Source: Pseudomonadota bacterium (GTDB lineage Bacteria; Myxococcota_A; UBA9042; GCA-2863065). From it: a stretch of DNA of 42,472 nucleotides. Each line of letters starts with the position of its first letter. Positions within the stretch are counted from its first letter, which is position 1. Of the stretch, positions 35,461 through 42,472 are shown piece by piece. Under the pieces are notes generated by a model. That model made no database searches, had not been told where the DNA came from, and worked only from the letters and a program-made list of their open reading frames with translations. The translations under genes and the position numbers were made by a program. The DNA is taken from positions 1 through 42,472 of the forward strand of contig PKDL01000144.1 of assembly GCA_002863065.1 (NCBI GenBank), read 5' to 3'.

Positions 35461-36981
35461 TCACCCGAGCTTCTCTTTCAGCGCAGCAACGTCGACATCA
35501 TATTTTTTCATGAGCTTGCGAAAGTATTTCCGATCGATCTCGGCTTCCTTTGCTGCATGGGAAATATTTGAGTTGTTACGCCGGAGTAGATTCAACACAT
35601 AATCGCGTTCGAACGTACCGATCCATTCTTCTTTCGCTTCCTTGAACGTCTTTGCAAGACCCAGCGGCATGGCCGTCGACTCTCCGGATGCTTCATCGAT
35701 CTGAAGTGGCACGCCGTGGGGGGTGGGAGGACTAACAGAGCTCGCTTCAAGGTTCGCTGAGACCTCCGTCGTTGCTTGTTCGTTCACCGCGCGCGTTGTT
35801 ATGAAACCAATACCTGAAATGTGTTCCGGTAGGTCTTCAGGTTGTATGTACTCCGTTTCGGCGAAGCTGCAGGCTCTCTCCACGACATTGACCAACTCAC
35901 GGACATTGCCTGGCCACCGGTAATTCATCATGCAGTCGAGTGCATCTCGTGAGATACCTTTGACTCGAACACGCCCAGTACTCTCTTGGTTGAAGCTACT
36001 CTTTCTCAGGAAGTGCTTCACGAGCAGCGGTATATCTTCCTTGCGGTCGCGCAGTGGCGCGAGCACCAGTCGAACCACGCTAAGGCGGTAAAACAAGTCC
36101 TCTCGAAAGCGGCCATGCTTGACCTCTTCCTCAAGGTTGCGGTTCGTTGCAGCCACAACCCGAACGTCGATGCGGATCGGCTTGTTTGCACCGACGCGGC
36201 GTACCTCGCGTTGTTCAAGTGCGCGCAGTAACTTGGGTTGCAGGTCTAGGTTTAGTTCGCCCAATTCATCCAGAAAAATGGTACCGCCTTGGGCCATTTC
36301 AAATAGCCCTTGGCGAGCCATTATAGCTCCAGTAAAGCTACCTTTTTCGTGCCCGAATAGCTCAGACTCGATGAGGTTCTCTGGAACTGCACCGCAATCG
36401 AAGACTACGAAGGGGCCACGGTTGCGTTTACTGAACTGGTGGATTGCGCGGGCTACGACTTCTTTACCCGTTCCAGTCTCACCTTCGATAACTACGGTTA
36501 CTCCGGTGGGCGCAATCTTTTCCAAAATGCCGAAAATTTCACGCATCCGGACTGACTTACCCACAATGCTGCCGAAAGCTTCACGGTTGGAGGGCAGTAC
36601 CTCAACACGCTCATCTAATGACTGGAATCGGATGTCGGTCTTGCCCACGGTAACGGTACAGCCTGGCTTCAAGAAGGCTTCTTTGATGCGCACTCGATTT
36701 ACGAAGGTACCATTTGTGGAGTCTAAGTCTTGAAGCAGATAGTGGTCGTCATCTTGGTATATTCGGCAGTGGTAGCGAGACGCAGTGTCATCATCGATGA
36801 CGAGGTCGTTATCCTCCATAGCCCCTACGGCAATATTATTCTGGTCGAAAATGTATTCGGAGCTTTTGCCGTCATCCTTCTCGATAACGAGCTTACACTT
36901 TCGGAGGTGTATTGCGGTGGGTCGCCCGGAAATATAGGCGATCTTGGTCGGGGGGATATAGTCCGGAAACTTGCTACTCAC
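35461..36981 (-). CDS. FHA-domain sigma54-dependent transcriptional activator
   Basis: 506 residues from a GTG (36981). FHA domain at ~45-120 with the phospho-Thr-binding signatures TASRYHCRI and DSTNGTFVN. AAA+ domain: Walker A GETGTGKE (167-174), the sigma54-contact loop GSFTGA (214-219, Ser instead of the usual Ala), Walker B TIFLDEL (234-240), and WPGNVREL near the end. C-terminal Fis-type HTH (YVLNLLRRNNSNISHAAKEAEIDRKYFRKLM). Such proteins activate sigma54-RNA polymerase in response to a Ser/Thr kinase via the FHA domain, a theme common in Myxococcota. No kinase gene is adjacent. It converges with the giant lipoprotein and is divergent from the HU-like gene, with a paired palindrome between. 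Confidence 0.96.
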   Translation of the reverse strand: MSSKFPDYIPPTKIAYISGRPTAIHLRKCKLVIEKDDGKSSEYIFDQNNIAVGAMEDNDLVIDDDTASRYHCRIYQDDDHYLLQDLDSTNGTFVNRVRIKEAFLKPGCTVTVGKTDIRFQSLDERVEVLPSNREAFGSIVGKSVRMREIFGILEKIAPTGVTVVIEGETGTGKEVVARAIHQFSKRNRGPFVVFDCGAVPENLIESELFGHEKGSFTGAIMARQGLFEMAQGGTIFLDELGELNLDLQPKLLRALEQREVRRVGANKPIRIDVRVVAATNRNLEEEVKHGRFREDLFYRLSVVRLVLAPLRDRKEDIPLLVKHFLRKSSFNQESTGRVRVKGISRDALDCMMNYRWPGNVRELVNVVERACSFAETEYIQPEDLPEHISGIGFITTRAVNEQATTEVSANLEASSVSPPTPHGVPLQIDEASGESTAMPLGLAKTFKEAKEEWIGTFERDYVLNLLRRNNSNISHAAKEAEIDRKYFRKLMKKYDVDVAALKEKLG

Positions 36982-37035
36982 GTGGTGGAATCTATCTGGT
37001 GCTGTACGTATGCGTCAACTAGCCCCGGCTACCTA

Positions 37036-37086
37036 AAATATTTGTGCCGATGAAGGCGGCCTTCTGTGGGTGGTCTACAAATATTT
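37036..37086. promoter_or_regulatory. Paired inverted repeat in a divergent promoter region
   Basis: AAATATTTGT (37036-37045) and ACAAATATTT (37077-37086) are perfect inverted copies, and each contains the self-palindrome AAATATTT. Their centres are 41 bp apart, about four helical turns. Between them lies a GAAGG/CCTTC hairpin. It sits between the FHA-sigma54 gene and the HU-like gene, so it could be a looping operator or a cruciform. Confidence 0.5.
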
Positions 37087-37128
37087 CGCTATCGCGGTAC
37101 TATGAGACGACAACACGGCGGAGAGTGG

Positions 37129-37599
37129 ATGTCAGGCGACGTAGTACAGCGAACGGTTATGTTGAGTGCGGGAGCCCTCAATGAAGATAAGGTCCTTTCA
37201 TGGCTCGCCAGTTTAGTGAGGGAGCTTCGGAGGACATTTGAAGTTCCTATCGGTACTGCAGGTACTCTGCTCGTGTCGTCAGATAGTGGTACCGTTGAAA
37301 TAGACCCTCGTACGAAACGTCCCGTGGCAGCTAATACATCCCGTTCCCTTGGTTTCACTGCTAGTGATGCGCTCCTTTCAGTGGTGAAAGGCGGTGTTTT
37401 GAACGATGAGCGATTAGCTCGGTTGGAGGGACCGGATGCAATCGGCAGTCTGTTCGCGAAAGCCTTAGCTGCCGAGTTGGTCGAAAACCGACGCGCAGCA
37501 ATCGGTAACTTTGGAGTATGGACCATAGGTCGTCTCCCGGACCTGACGGTGTTTGTTCGATTCCGCTCTCGGCCCGCCATAAACCGGATGTTGGCCTAG
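37129..37599 (+). CDS. Tandem HU/IHF-fold-like protein (hypothetical)
   Basis: 156 residues from ATG 37129 (GGAG five bases upstream; ATG 37102 and GTG 37066 give longer products). Two weak HU-like copies: SWLASLVRELRRTFEVPIGTAGTLLVSS...IDPRTKRPVAANTSRSLGFTASDALLSVVKG fits the HU helix-strand-arm order including the RNPxTG-like arm (IDPRTKRP). The second is DAIGSLFAKALAAELVENRRAAIGNFGVWTIGRLPDLTVFVRFRSRPAINRML. Residues for DNA bending are only partly kept. The protein may be a nucleoid-associated or structural HU relative. It is divergent from the FHA-sigma54 gene, and its stop lies 12 bases from the convergent MATE gene. The family call is based on pattern only. Confidence 0.5.
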   Translation: MSGDVVQRTVMLSAGALNEDKVLSWLASLVRELRRTFEVPIGTAGTLLVSSDSGTVEIDPRTKRPVAANTSRSLGFTASDALLSVVKGGVLNDERLARLEGPDAIGSLFAKALAAELVENRRAAIGNFGVWTIGRLPDLTVFVRFRSRPAINRMLA

Positions 37600-37611
37600 T
37601 GCTCCATGCTC

Positions 37612-38979
37612 TCATGTGATCCTGTGCCTCAACCAGCCATCGCCCTTCCACGCCCAAACCATCGCAGCGCCGAAAATTAACCGATAAATTGCAAATCCGA
37701 TCCAGAGCGCGATCAGTCCATGCCCGGCCTGAAGTCCAAAATACCAGGCGACTGGTAGGAAGACCCCCCACTGCGTGGCTAGGGACCAGACCATGACTTG
37801 TTTAGCAGCCCCCGCGCCTATTAGCGTATTCGAAAGCACTACGCCGCTTGCATCAATGATCATGACTAACCCAATGATGCGCAGAGGCATTGTGGCGAGC
37901 GCGACTGTCTCTGGATCACCACCGATAAACATTGACAATAAGCCAGGTGCCACGAAAATAGCTAAAAGCCCTGTCGCGAGACCAAATGCGGTGCCTGCCA
38001 TGAGAGCCAACCAGCCCCATGTTCGGGCATCGGTCGGTCTCCCTGCTCCCAAGCTTTGACCAACAAGACTGGCGGCACCCAAACCAATGCCCACCGACGG
38101 GAGTATGCTCACAAGGGCAAATGTAACTAGGACATGACTGGCACCGAGGGCTTCTGGACCCAGCTTGTCGGTTATCCAAAAAAACGCCAGAAATCCCAAG
38201 CTGAATAGCATCGACTGTAATCCAGCAGGGGCTCCCAATCGTAGCAATGATCTGAGTGCTGTTTTGCGTCCGCCGTTATAAAAACGTTGGCTTGGTCCAC
38301 GGGACATAGCTAAACGCACGTAGTAAATCGTGCCAACAGCTTGTGCGATCGTGCTACCTACGCCCGCTCCGAATACGCCCAGGGGTGGTATGGGGCCTGC
38401 ACCAAAAACCAGAATCATTGAACACATTACGTTGACGATATGAATGACAATAATGGTCTCTAGGTAAATGCGCGCTAGACCGAGACCATTCCAATAACCG
38501 CGGAAGGCGAAGTTGGCGGCGAGAAACGGAAGACCGGCCAATCTTGCCGCCAGATACGATGTACCGAGTATTTCCGTATCCGCCCGATTCGTCAGCAGAG
38601 TCATCGCGAAGTCAGATAAATACGCGCAAAGTAGAGCGAATGGAATCACTGTTTGTACCGTGAACACTAAGCTGCGTCGGAGTGCGCCAACAGCGCCATC
38701 AAGGTCGTCTTCGCCAACTTTTCGAGAGACGTATGCCTGTACCCCGGAACCAAGCCCGATAAAGAAGCTACTGAGGACCCAGTTCACGTTTCCAGCCAGA
38801 GCGACCGCTCCGAGGCGGAGGGTGCCGAGCTGTCCGACAATCCATGTATCAATAATATTCAGCAGGTTCTGTGAGGTGAGTGCAAGGATGATGGGAAGTG
38901 AGAACGCCGCAAGCTGACGACCGCGCTCGCGCTTATTCAGTTCGGATAGGGGCGCGACCTTCTTGATGTTAGCTTGCAT
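37612..38979 (-). CDS. MATE-family multidrug/Na+ efflux transporter
   Basis: 455 residues with twelve hydrophobic spans in two halves of six. N-half: FSLPIILALTSQNLLNIIDTWIVGQLGTLRLGAVALAGNV and FFIGLGSGVQAYVSRKVGEDD. C-half: RLGAPAGLQSMLFSLGFLAFFWITDKLGPEALGASHV and IGLGAASLVGQSLGAGRPTDA. The GxxxxAxxxxVGQxLGAG block is a family signature. It exports drugs or metabolites against Na+ or H+. Substrate unknown. No regulator is next to it. Confidence 0.93.
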   Translation of the reverse strand: MQANIKKVAPLSELNKRERGRQLAAFSLPIILALTSQNLLNIIDTWIVGQLGTLRLGAVALAGNVNWVLSSFFIGLGSGVQAYVSRKVGEDDLDGAVGALRRSLVFTVQTVIPFALLCAYLSDFAMTLLTNRADTEILGTSYLAARLAGLPFLAANFAFRGYWNGLGLARIYLETIIVIHIVNVMCSMILVFGAGPIPPLGVFGAGVGSTIAQAVGTIYYVRLAMSRGPSQRFYNGGRKTALRSLLRLGAPAGLQSMLFSLGFLAFFWITDKLGPEALGASHVLVTFALVSILPSVGIGLGAASLVGQSLGAGRPTDARTWGWLALMAGTAFGLATGLLAIFVAPGLLSMFIGGDPETVALATMPLRIIGLVMIIDASGVVLSNTLIGAGAAKQVMVWSLATQWGVFLPVAWYFGLQAGHGLIALWIGFAIYRLIFGAAMVWAWKGDGWLRHRIT

Positions 38980-39062
38980 CGACGGGGTCTTGATGGCGCA
39001 CTTTGAGGAGAGAATCAGGTGTAAGAGACGCCATCAGGTTCGGCTCACGGCACGTGGGAGGC

Positions 39063-39500
39063 TCAGAATGTGAAGGTTTCTTCGCGCAAGTGACGCTTTT
39101 TCAGGAAGCCCTTCTCTCTCTGTTCCTGCTCTTCTTTGCACATAATACAGAGCGTGGCCTCGGGACGCGCAAAGAGCCGCCGTTTTGAGATGATGGAACC
39201 ACATGATTCGCACTCATCGTACTCACCGTCTTCAATCCGGCGGAGTGCTTTGTCGATCTTACCCAAGAGATACTTGTCACGGTCTCGAAGCCGATTCTCG
39301 AAGGCCGCTTCATACTCTAGCGTTGCGAGGTCCACCTCATCGGGCGTTTTTGCCGTTGACGCCGCTAGGTTTTTACGCGCCTCTTCCGTGGCGCCAAGCA
39401 GGGTCGCGCGCTTGTCTTGGAGCAGTACTTTGAACTCCTCCAGTTCCTCCGGTGTGAGCGGAGCGTTTTCTTCGGCGCGCTCAGGTCGTTTTCGAGCCAT
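39063..39500 (-). CDS. dksA: DksA/TraR C4-type zinc-finger regulator
   Basis: 145 residues, ATG 39500 with AGGAG upstream. The long N-terminal coiled coil (PEELEEFKVLLQDKRATLLGATEEARK) reaches into the RNA polymerase channel. The zinc finger has four Cys: ECESCGSI (97, 100) and CIMCKEEQE (118, 121), as in classical DksA. DEVDLATLEYEAAFENRLRDRDK is the DksA coiled-coil tip region with acidic residues. It works with ppGpp to control rRNA and stress promoters. The C-terminal KGFLKKRHLREETFTF is longer than in E. coli. Single gene unit. Confidence 0.93.
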   Translation of the reverse strand: MARKRPERAEENAPLTPEELEEFKVLLQDKRATLLGATEEARKNLAASTAKTPDEVDLATLEYEAAFENRLRDRDKYLLGKIDKALRRIEDGEYDECESCGSIISKRRLFARPEATLCIMCKEEQEQREKGFLKKRHLREETFTF

Positions 39501-39722
39501 TACGAACTCCTATTTCGTCTATGGTTCACCGTAACACCATATCGTGTACCGATGCCGCACGTATTTCAAGTACGAAAGCGCTGTTCACGGATAACCCAAT
39601 AAACATTCGGGCATATTTTGCTCGAAGAAGATAGCGTACGTGTCGCCAATGGCAAGTCTCTGCCCTGTACTGTTTACTTGTCCGCTTAGGAAATAGGGCT
39701 TAGCACCATGTTGTGTATTGGG

Positions 39723-40433
39723 TTAGCTCAGCAAGGAAATGAAATCCATCGCCAAGGCTACGGTGACATGTAGCAGGATACCTGGCCATATGGACCGTGT
39801 TCGGAGGCTGAGATACGCGAGGCCGACTCCGGCGAAAATAGCTCCGGCAGTCTCTAGCCACGGCTTTTGAAAGTGAATCATGACGTAGGGTAGTGTGGTA
39901 ATCCATACGCTTGTCTCTCCAATCTGCCGCTCCAGCAAATGAAGCATTGCGCCACGAAAGAAGAACTCTAGTGCTATAAATTGGCCTAGATAAACCCATT
40001 CGAACACGACCCAATCCGGCCAAATGACGTCTGATTTGAAGAATGGATACGTAGCCCGAAAGTCTGGGAGGTCTTTCACTGCGAGGATAAAGACGAGTAG
40101 CCCGACCGTGCAGCTACCTAAAACTTGCCAAGGCGTATTTTGTGGTTTGCGCCAACCCAAATCTGAAAAAGAAATGCCGTATGCAGACCGCAGGGCCACC
40201 GCAGGAAGGATCCCCCAGATCAATATGCTCGCTACGGCCCATCCCAAATTCGAGATCAGATCGGGTCGCGAATGGACCCATTCACTTGCTTCAAATGGCA
40301 GTGGCCGTAGCCAGACGTGTAACTGCGTTACGAGCGTATAACTCACCCATCCACTGGTTACGAGGTAGTGGTGCATGCAAATCAGGGCGGTAGCTCCGAG
40401 CAGGACCATTCGTGGTGAGGGGCTTTTGTGCAT
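39723..40433 (-). CDS. CPBP-family intramembrane protease-like membrane protein
   Basis: 236 residues with about seven spans. The C-terminal half has the CPBP (Abi/CAAX-like) order: motif 1 IALEFFFRG, then YVMIHFQKP (motif 2, aromatic-xxx-His), then LLHVTVALAMD (motif 3, His-x(6-7)-Asp). In motif 1 the first of the two usual Glu is Leu (LExxxR instead of EExxxR), so activity may be altered. Family members cut membrane peptides or process prenylated proteins; myxobacterial relatives (MrtX/MrtC type) go with sorting systems. No sorting-tag protein is seen beside it. Confidence 0.75.
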   Translation of the reverse strand: MHKSPSPRMVLLGATALICMHHYLVTSGWVSYTLVTQLHVWLRPLPFEASEWVHSRPDLISNLGWAVASILIWGILPAVALRSAYGISFSDLGWRKPQNTPWQVLGSCTVGLLVFILAVKDLPDFRATYPFFKSDVIWPDWVVFEWVYLGQFIALEFFFRGAMLHLLERQIGETSVWITTLPYVMIHFQKPWLETAGAIFAGVGLAYLSLRTRSIWPGILLHVTVALAMDFISLLS

Positions 40434-40584
40434 ATCCGGTGGTGTCGCACAAATCTGCTGGGTTTAGCCAGCTTTGCTTTACGGCGGTTTATTATGAATA
40501 GGCGCTCTCGCCGCACGTCTCTAGTTACGTCCGAGGACCTGATTTCCAGAGTCAGTTCGTGCAGAGGTACGGGAGCAAGCCACT

Positions 40585-41406
40585 ATGATCGCAGTTAATT
40601 TCGTCGCGAGTAAACTTCGTTTTGGATTACTTATTTTTATGTCATGCCTAGTCGCTGCACCGGCCGTGCTTGCCGAAACACCATCATCAGAGACGATGCT
40701 TATTCAAGATGAGGAACGTCATCCGCGACGTTATAGAGTAGTACGTCGTCGACGCGTGGTTACCGTGAGAACTCCTCCTGCTAGGCGTGTACGCCCGGTA
40801 GCATTCGTTGCGCAAAGCGATACGGGGCCAACACCGTTATTGGGTGTCGGTATTCGTATAAGCGGGATTGCGCTTGATGGTGAGAAGTTGAGTCTGGACG
40901 ACTTCGAGAATCCCGTCATGGGTGGAGTTGGCGTGCACTTTAGGACCAAGCTGACACGTCGCTGGGGGCTCGAGCTTAGCTTTGATTATCTCCGCCGAGA
41001 TGGTGACCAATCACGATACGTACAGGAGACGATGCCGCTGATGCTCAGTGGTATGTTCCATGTATTTCCCGACAGTCCTATTGATTTATATGCACTCGCC
41101 GGCGTGGGCGTCCACTTCACAAATTTATCATATGCAGAAGGTCTCTTTGAACATCATGCGTTGGAATTTGCCGGGCAGCTTGGTGCAGGTGTACAGGTTC
41201 GCTTTGGGGACCACTTTGCTATTTACGCTGACGTGCGCTTTGTAACTGTCTACAAAAACCTAGGGTCTGTTGATCGGGTGGCTAACGACTGCCTATCGAG
41301 TCGTGCAGGCGCTACAGGGTTTTGTGGAGGTCTCAACAATCTAGACCCGACAGATAAATGGAACATTGGGGCGCAGTTTCAAGCGGGTGCTACCTATTAC
41401 TTCTAG
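40585..41406 (+). CDS. Outer-membrane beta-barrel protein
   Basis: 273 residues. A signal peptide (KLRFGLLIFMSCLVAAPAVLAET, cleavage near residue 31) is followed by a basic linker rich in Arg (PRRYRVVRRRRVVTVRTPPARRVRP). The rest is a barrel of ~8 strands (GVGIRISGIALDGE, MGGVGVHFRTKLTRRWGLELSFDYLRR, DLYALAGVGVHFTNLSY, IYADVRFVTVYKNL) ending GATYYF, with the terminal Phe used for Bam assembly. The proportions resemble OmpA/OprF-type barrels without an OmpA domain. It is preceded by GGGAGCAAGCCACT. The Arg linker may bind anionic surface polymer. Function unknown. Confidence 0.85.
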   Translation: MIAVNFVASKLRFGLLIFMSCLVAAPAVLAETPSSETMLIQDEERHPRRYRVVRRRRVVTVRTPPARRVRPVAFVAQSDTGPTPLLGVGIRISGIALDGEKLSLDDFENPVMGGVGVHFRTKLTRRWGLELSFDYLRRDGDQSRYVQETMPLMLSGMFHVFPDSPIDLYALAGVGVHFTNLSYAEGLFEHHALEFAGQLGAGVQVRFGDHFAIYADVRFVTVYKNLGSVDRVANDCLSSRAGATGFCGGLNNLDPTDKWNIGAQFQAGATYYF

Positions 41407-41841
41407 GGTGCGATGTCGCGCCATGAAAGCGAATGCGGCACGCAACCATCCCGCGCAGATGGGCAATCTGGGCGCTGGTATTCGCTCGGATACGCGCGCT
41501 GGTAATTATGTATATAGTGATCTATCCGGTTGGCGATTCTGGTGAGTTTTGCGTTGGCGACAGCTACTCAGAGGCCGTTCGAATCTTTCATTTCTTCATT
41601 GTACGCTGTGGCATATCGCGGTGCGCATTTTTACGATCGGAAACTGTGGCAAGCCACTGCGGGGTGTACACAAGCTAGACACCCGCCGAAGTGCTGTTCA
41701 ATTAATGAACGATGTTCATTTTTCATCACATTCACAAGGACTTAGGCTTTTGTTCTCACCGCTTGTGCACAGGATGTGGACAAAAAAAAAGAAAGTGCAC
41801 ACAGATACGACAGGTGCGGTATCAAATGATTTCAATGGGTT
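41407..41841. other. Gene-poor stretch
   Basis: No frame here has convincing start, composition or motif; several overlapping short frames look random. Two DnaA-box-like words (TTGTGCACA near 41762 and TGTGGACAA near 41774) sit beside a nine-A run but do not make a convincing origin. Confidence 0.45.
41704..41720. promoter_or_regulatory. Palindrome AATGAAC-GAT-GTTCATT
   Basis: Perfect 7-bp arms around a 3-base centre, followed by TTTTCATC. The GAAC...GTTC half-sites recall LexA-type or other dimeric operators. With low GC and a T-run it could also be a weak bidirectional terminator. No neighbouring gene decides it. Confidence 0.35.
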
Positions 41842-42141
41842 ATGTTTTGGCACGGTCCATGTAAAGGGAAGTGGCCGAGCGCTGCAACGGCAGCCGGCGA
41901 GCGGACTAGCTCGCCTAACGCAGATTTTTCTGCTGACAAGCGAGTATCTAGTGAAAAAACGCTGCAAGGCGACATTCAACTAGATCAAATAGTCCAGGAA
42001 TCGACGAAGGGCGCTAGGTCTGAGAAGACAGTAGCTCTAGACACAATGACAAACCCTGAGGTCCAATCGCGACTAAGACGCCCGCACGCGGAGACGCTGC
42101 GGTTGAGTTGGTCGGAGAAAAAGGGCGAGAGTGGTGGTTAG
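41842..42141 (+). CDS. Doubtful ORF
   Basis: A 99-codon frame from ATG 41842, polar and without recognisable domains (MFWHGPCKGKWPSAATAAG... then DQIVQESTKGARSEKTVALD). There is no ribosome site. The first third coincides with three hairpins, which argues that the sequence is kept as RNA, not as protein, or not kept at all. The stop falls in the stem at 42136-42151. Confidence 0.2.
   Translation: MFWHGPCKGKWPSAATAAGERTSSPNADFSADKRVSSEKTLQGDIQLDQIVQESTKGARSEKTVALDTMTNPEVQSRLRRPHAETLRLSWSEKKGESGG
41881..41933. other. Array of three perfect hairpins
   Basis: GCTGC-AACG-GCAGC (41881-41894), GGCGAGC-GGACTA-GCTCGCC (41896-41915) and GCAGA-TTTT-TCTGC (41920-41933) follow one another with almost no gap. 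The middle stem is 7 bp and GC-rich, followed by T-rich sequence, so it may end transcription on the plus strand. It may instead belong to a small structured RNA. Confidence 0.45.
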
Positions 42142-42151
42142 GAGACTAACC
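42136..42151. other. Hairpin GGTTAG-GAGA-CTAACC
   Basis: Perfect 6-bp stem with a GAGA loop, followed by TAATTAT. It marks the end of the doubtful ORF and lies 60 bases before the structured RNA, within the stretch where an omega-RNA guide or the left element end would be expected. Confidence 0.4.
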
Positions 42152-42213
42152 TAATTATGCTCTGTAAACCTTCGTCGGAGCACGGCGCTCAAGGCGCTCG
42201 CGCTGTTGAAATA

Positions 42214-42431
42214 CACAGTGCACGCGACTGAGTGACGTGTTTGTCTCAGAGAGCAGGCCGCAACCGTAAGGATACGGGCTGTGAATCTGAGAAATCCCAT
42301 GAGTGGGAGCGGTCTGAAAAACGACCGCATAGGCGGCACAGAAACCCCGCGAGGGTGTGAGAAACACCGAGGCGGGTGCCTTCGAGACTGGTAATCTCGA
42401 AGCGAGTCCAGCGCAAGCGAGACAGACTGTG
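42214..42431 (+). ncRNA. Structured RNA resembling HEARO / IscB-IsrB omega-RNA
   Basis: At least seven perfect stems nest in ~218 bases. CACAGT (42214-42219) with ACTGTG (42426-42431) closes the whole. Inside are CCGTA-AGGA-TACGG (42264-42277); CTGTG (42279-42283) with CACAG (42337-42341), enclosing TCCCA-TGAG-TGGGA (42295-42308) and GCGGTC/GACCGC (42309-42328); CCCGC/GCGGG (42346-42350, 42372-42376), enclosing GGTGT-GAGAA-ACACC (42354-42368); and an 8-bp CTTCGAGA/TCTCGAAG (42380-42402). Single strands read GAATCTGAGAAA and GCATAGGCGGC. By memory these match the HEARO family, the guide RNA of IscB/IsrB nucleases, which lies just 5' of the nuclease ORF. Group II intron domains are an alternative. 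A structured RNA is near certain; the family is likely but unsearched. Confidence 0.6.
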
Positions 42432-42434
42432 CCG

Positions 42435-42472
42435 ATGCACGACGCGCCAACGAGCTTGCCTCGAAGGCGACG
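42435..42472 (+). CDS. Possible start of the RNA-associated ORF (partial)
   Basis: ATG 42435 opens a frame (MHDAPTSLPRRR...) that reaches the window end without a stop, four bases after the structured RNA. IscB/IsrB proteins usually begin within a short distance of their omega-RNA, often with a short basic leader before a VFVLDxxxxPLMP segment. Twelve codons are too few to identify it, and no ribosome site is evident. Confidence 0.3.
   Translation, partial: MHDAPTSLPRRR

Noticed and set aside
41762-41782. DnaA-box-like words as an origin of replication
   Set aside because: Only two one-mismatch boxes, and no dnaA, dnaN, rpmH or parA genes nearby; insufficient for an origin.
41850-41866. TGGCAC as a sigma54 -24 element
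   Set aside because: No GC at the required -12 distance (TTGCW) follows; likely chance.
41433-41983. Short overlapping plus-strand frames after the barrel gene
   Set aside because: No ribosome sites, odd composition (Cys, Trp, His rich), and mutual overlap in different frames.
42214-42431. Group II intron 5' domains instead of HEARO
   Set aside because: The GTGCGNC-type 5' end and the typical domain I motifs were not seen; kept only as an alternative because no model search was possible.

Overview
The window looks like the chromosome of an uncultured or little-studied Myxococcota/Bradymonadota-type ('deltaproteobacterial') bacterium. The pointers are a giant Cys/Asp-rich lipoprotein built of CDGxDNDCDG (MopE-type) motifs, an FHA-sigma54 activator, Asp/Ser-rich lipoproteins, methylmalonyl-CoA epimerase, a C4 zinc-finger DksA and an RNase E with Arg-rich tails. 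Base composition looks even over most of the window and no insertion sequence is seen inside it. This placement is inference, since no 16S rRNA is present.

Layout: (1) 1-4.4 kb, minus strand: a histidine kinase cut by the left edge, tRNA-Thr(CGT), then a tightly overlapped set made of an AMMECR1-domain protein, a lipoprotein and a TPR-like/beta-barrel envelope protein. (2) 4.7-8.3 kb: two polyprenyl-phosphate-sugar-type GT2 glycosyltransferases facing a GT-C-like membrane protein and a membrane-anchored secreted partner. (3) 8.4-14.2 kb, plus strand: an acidic lipoprotein with no standard start codon, RNase E/G with a structured leader, a PspA/IM30 (ESCRT-III superfamily) protein and a classical AAA+ ATPase. 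(4) 14.3-24.7 kb: an accessory glycan or small-molecule locus on both strands, with two NodU-type carbamoyltransferases, a third GT2, a second GT-C-like protein, a metallo-beta-lactamase-fold protein, a PP-loop ATP pyrophosphatase paired with a small CCGG protein, an alpha/alpha-toroid-like protein and a radical SAM/SPASM enzyme, ending at an XRE-SorC hybrid regulator. (5) 26-29 kb, minus strand: methylmalonyl-CoA epimerase, groEL and groES behind a perfect CIRCE operator. (6) 29-37 kb: the giant repeat lipoprotein, converging with an FHA-sigma54 activator. (7) 37-41.4 kb: a tandem HU-fold-like protein, a MATE transporter, DksA, a CPBP-family membrane protein and an outer-membrane beta-barrel. 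(8) 41.4-42.5 kb: a gene-poor, hairpin-rich end.

How the genes may work together: the three GT2 enzymes resemble dolichyl-phosphate glucose/mannose synthases, and the two multi-membrane-span proteins look like GT-C enzymes that use lipid-linked sugars. The carbamoyltransferases, radical SAM, PP-loop and toroid proteins would then modify an envelope glycan or a related product. Beside RNase E, the PspA + AAA+ pair has the layout expected of a bacterial ESCRT-III-like polymer with a Vps4-like remodeller.

The most striking end feature is a nested hairpin RNA at about 42.21-42.43 kb. It resembles the HEARO/omega-RNA class that guides IscB/IsrB nucleases, and an open reading frame starts at its 3' end and runs off the window. 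All assignments come from reading the sequence; no database search was run.
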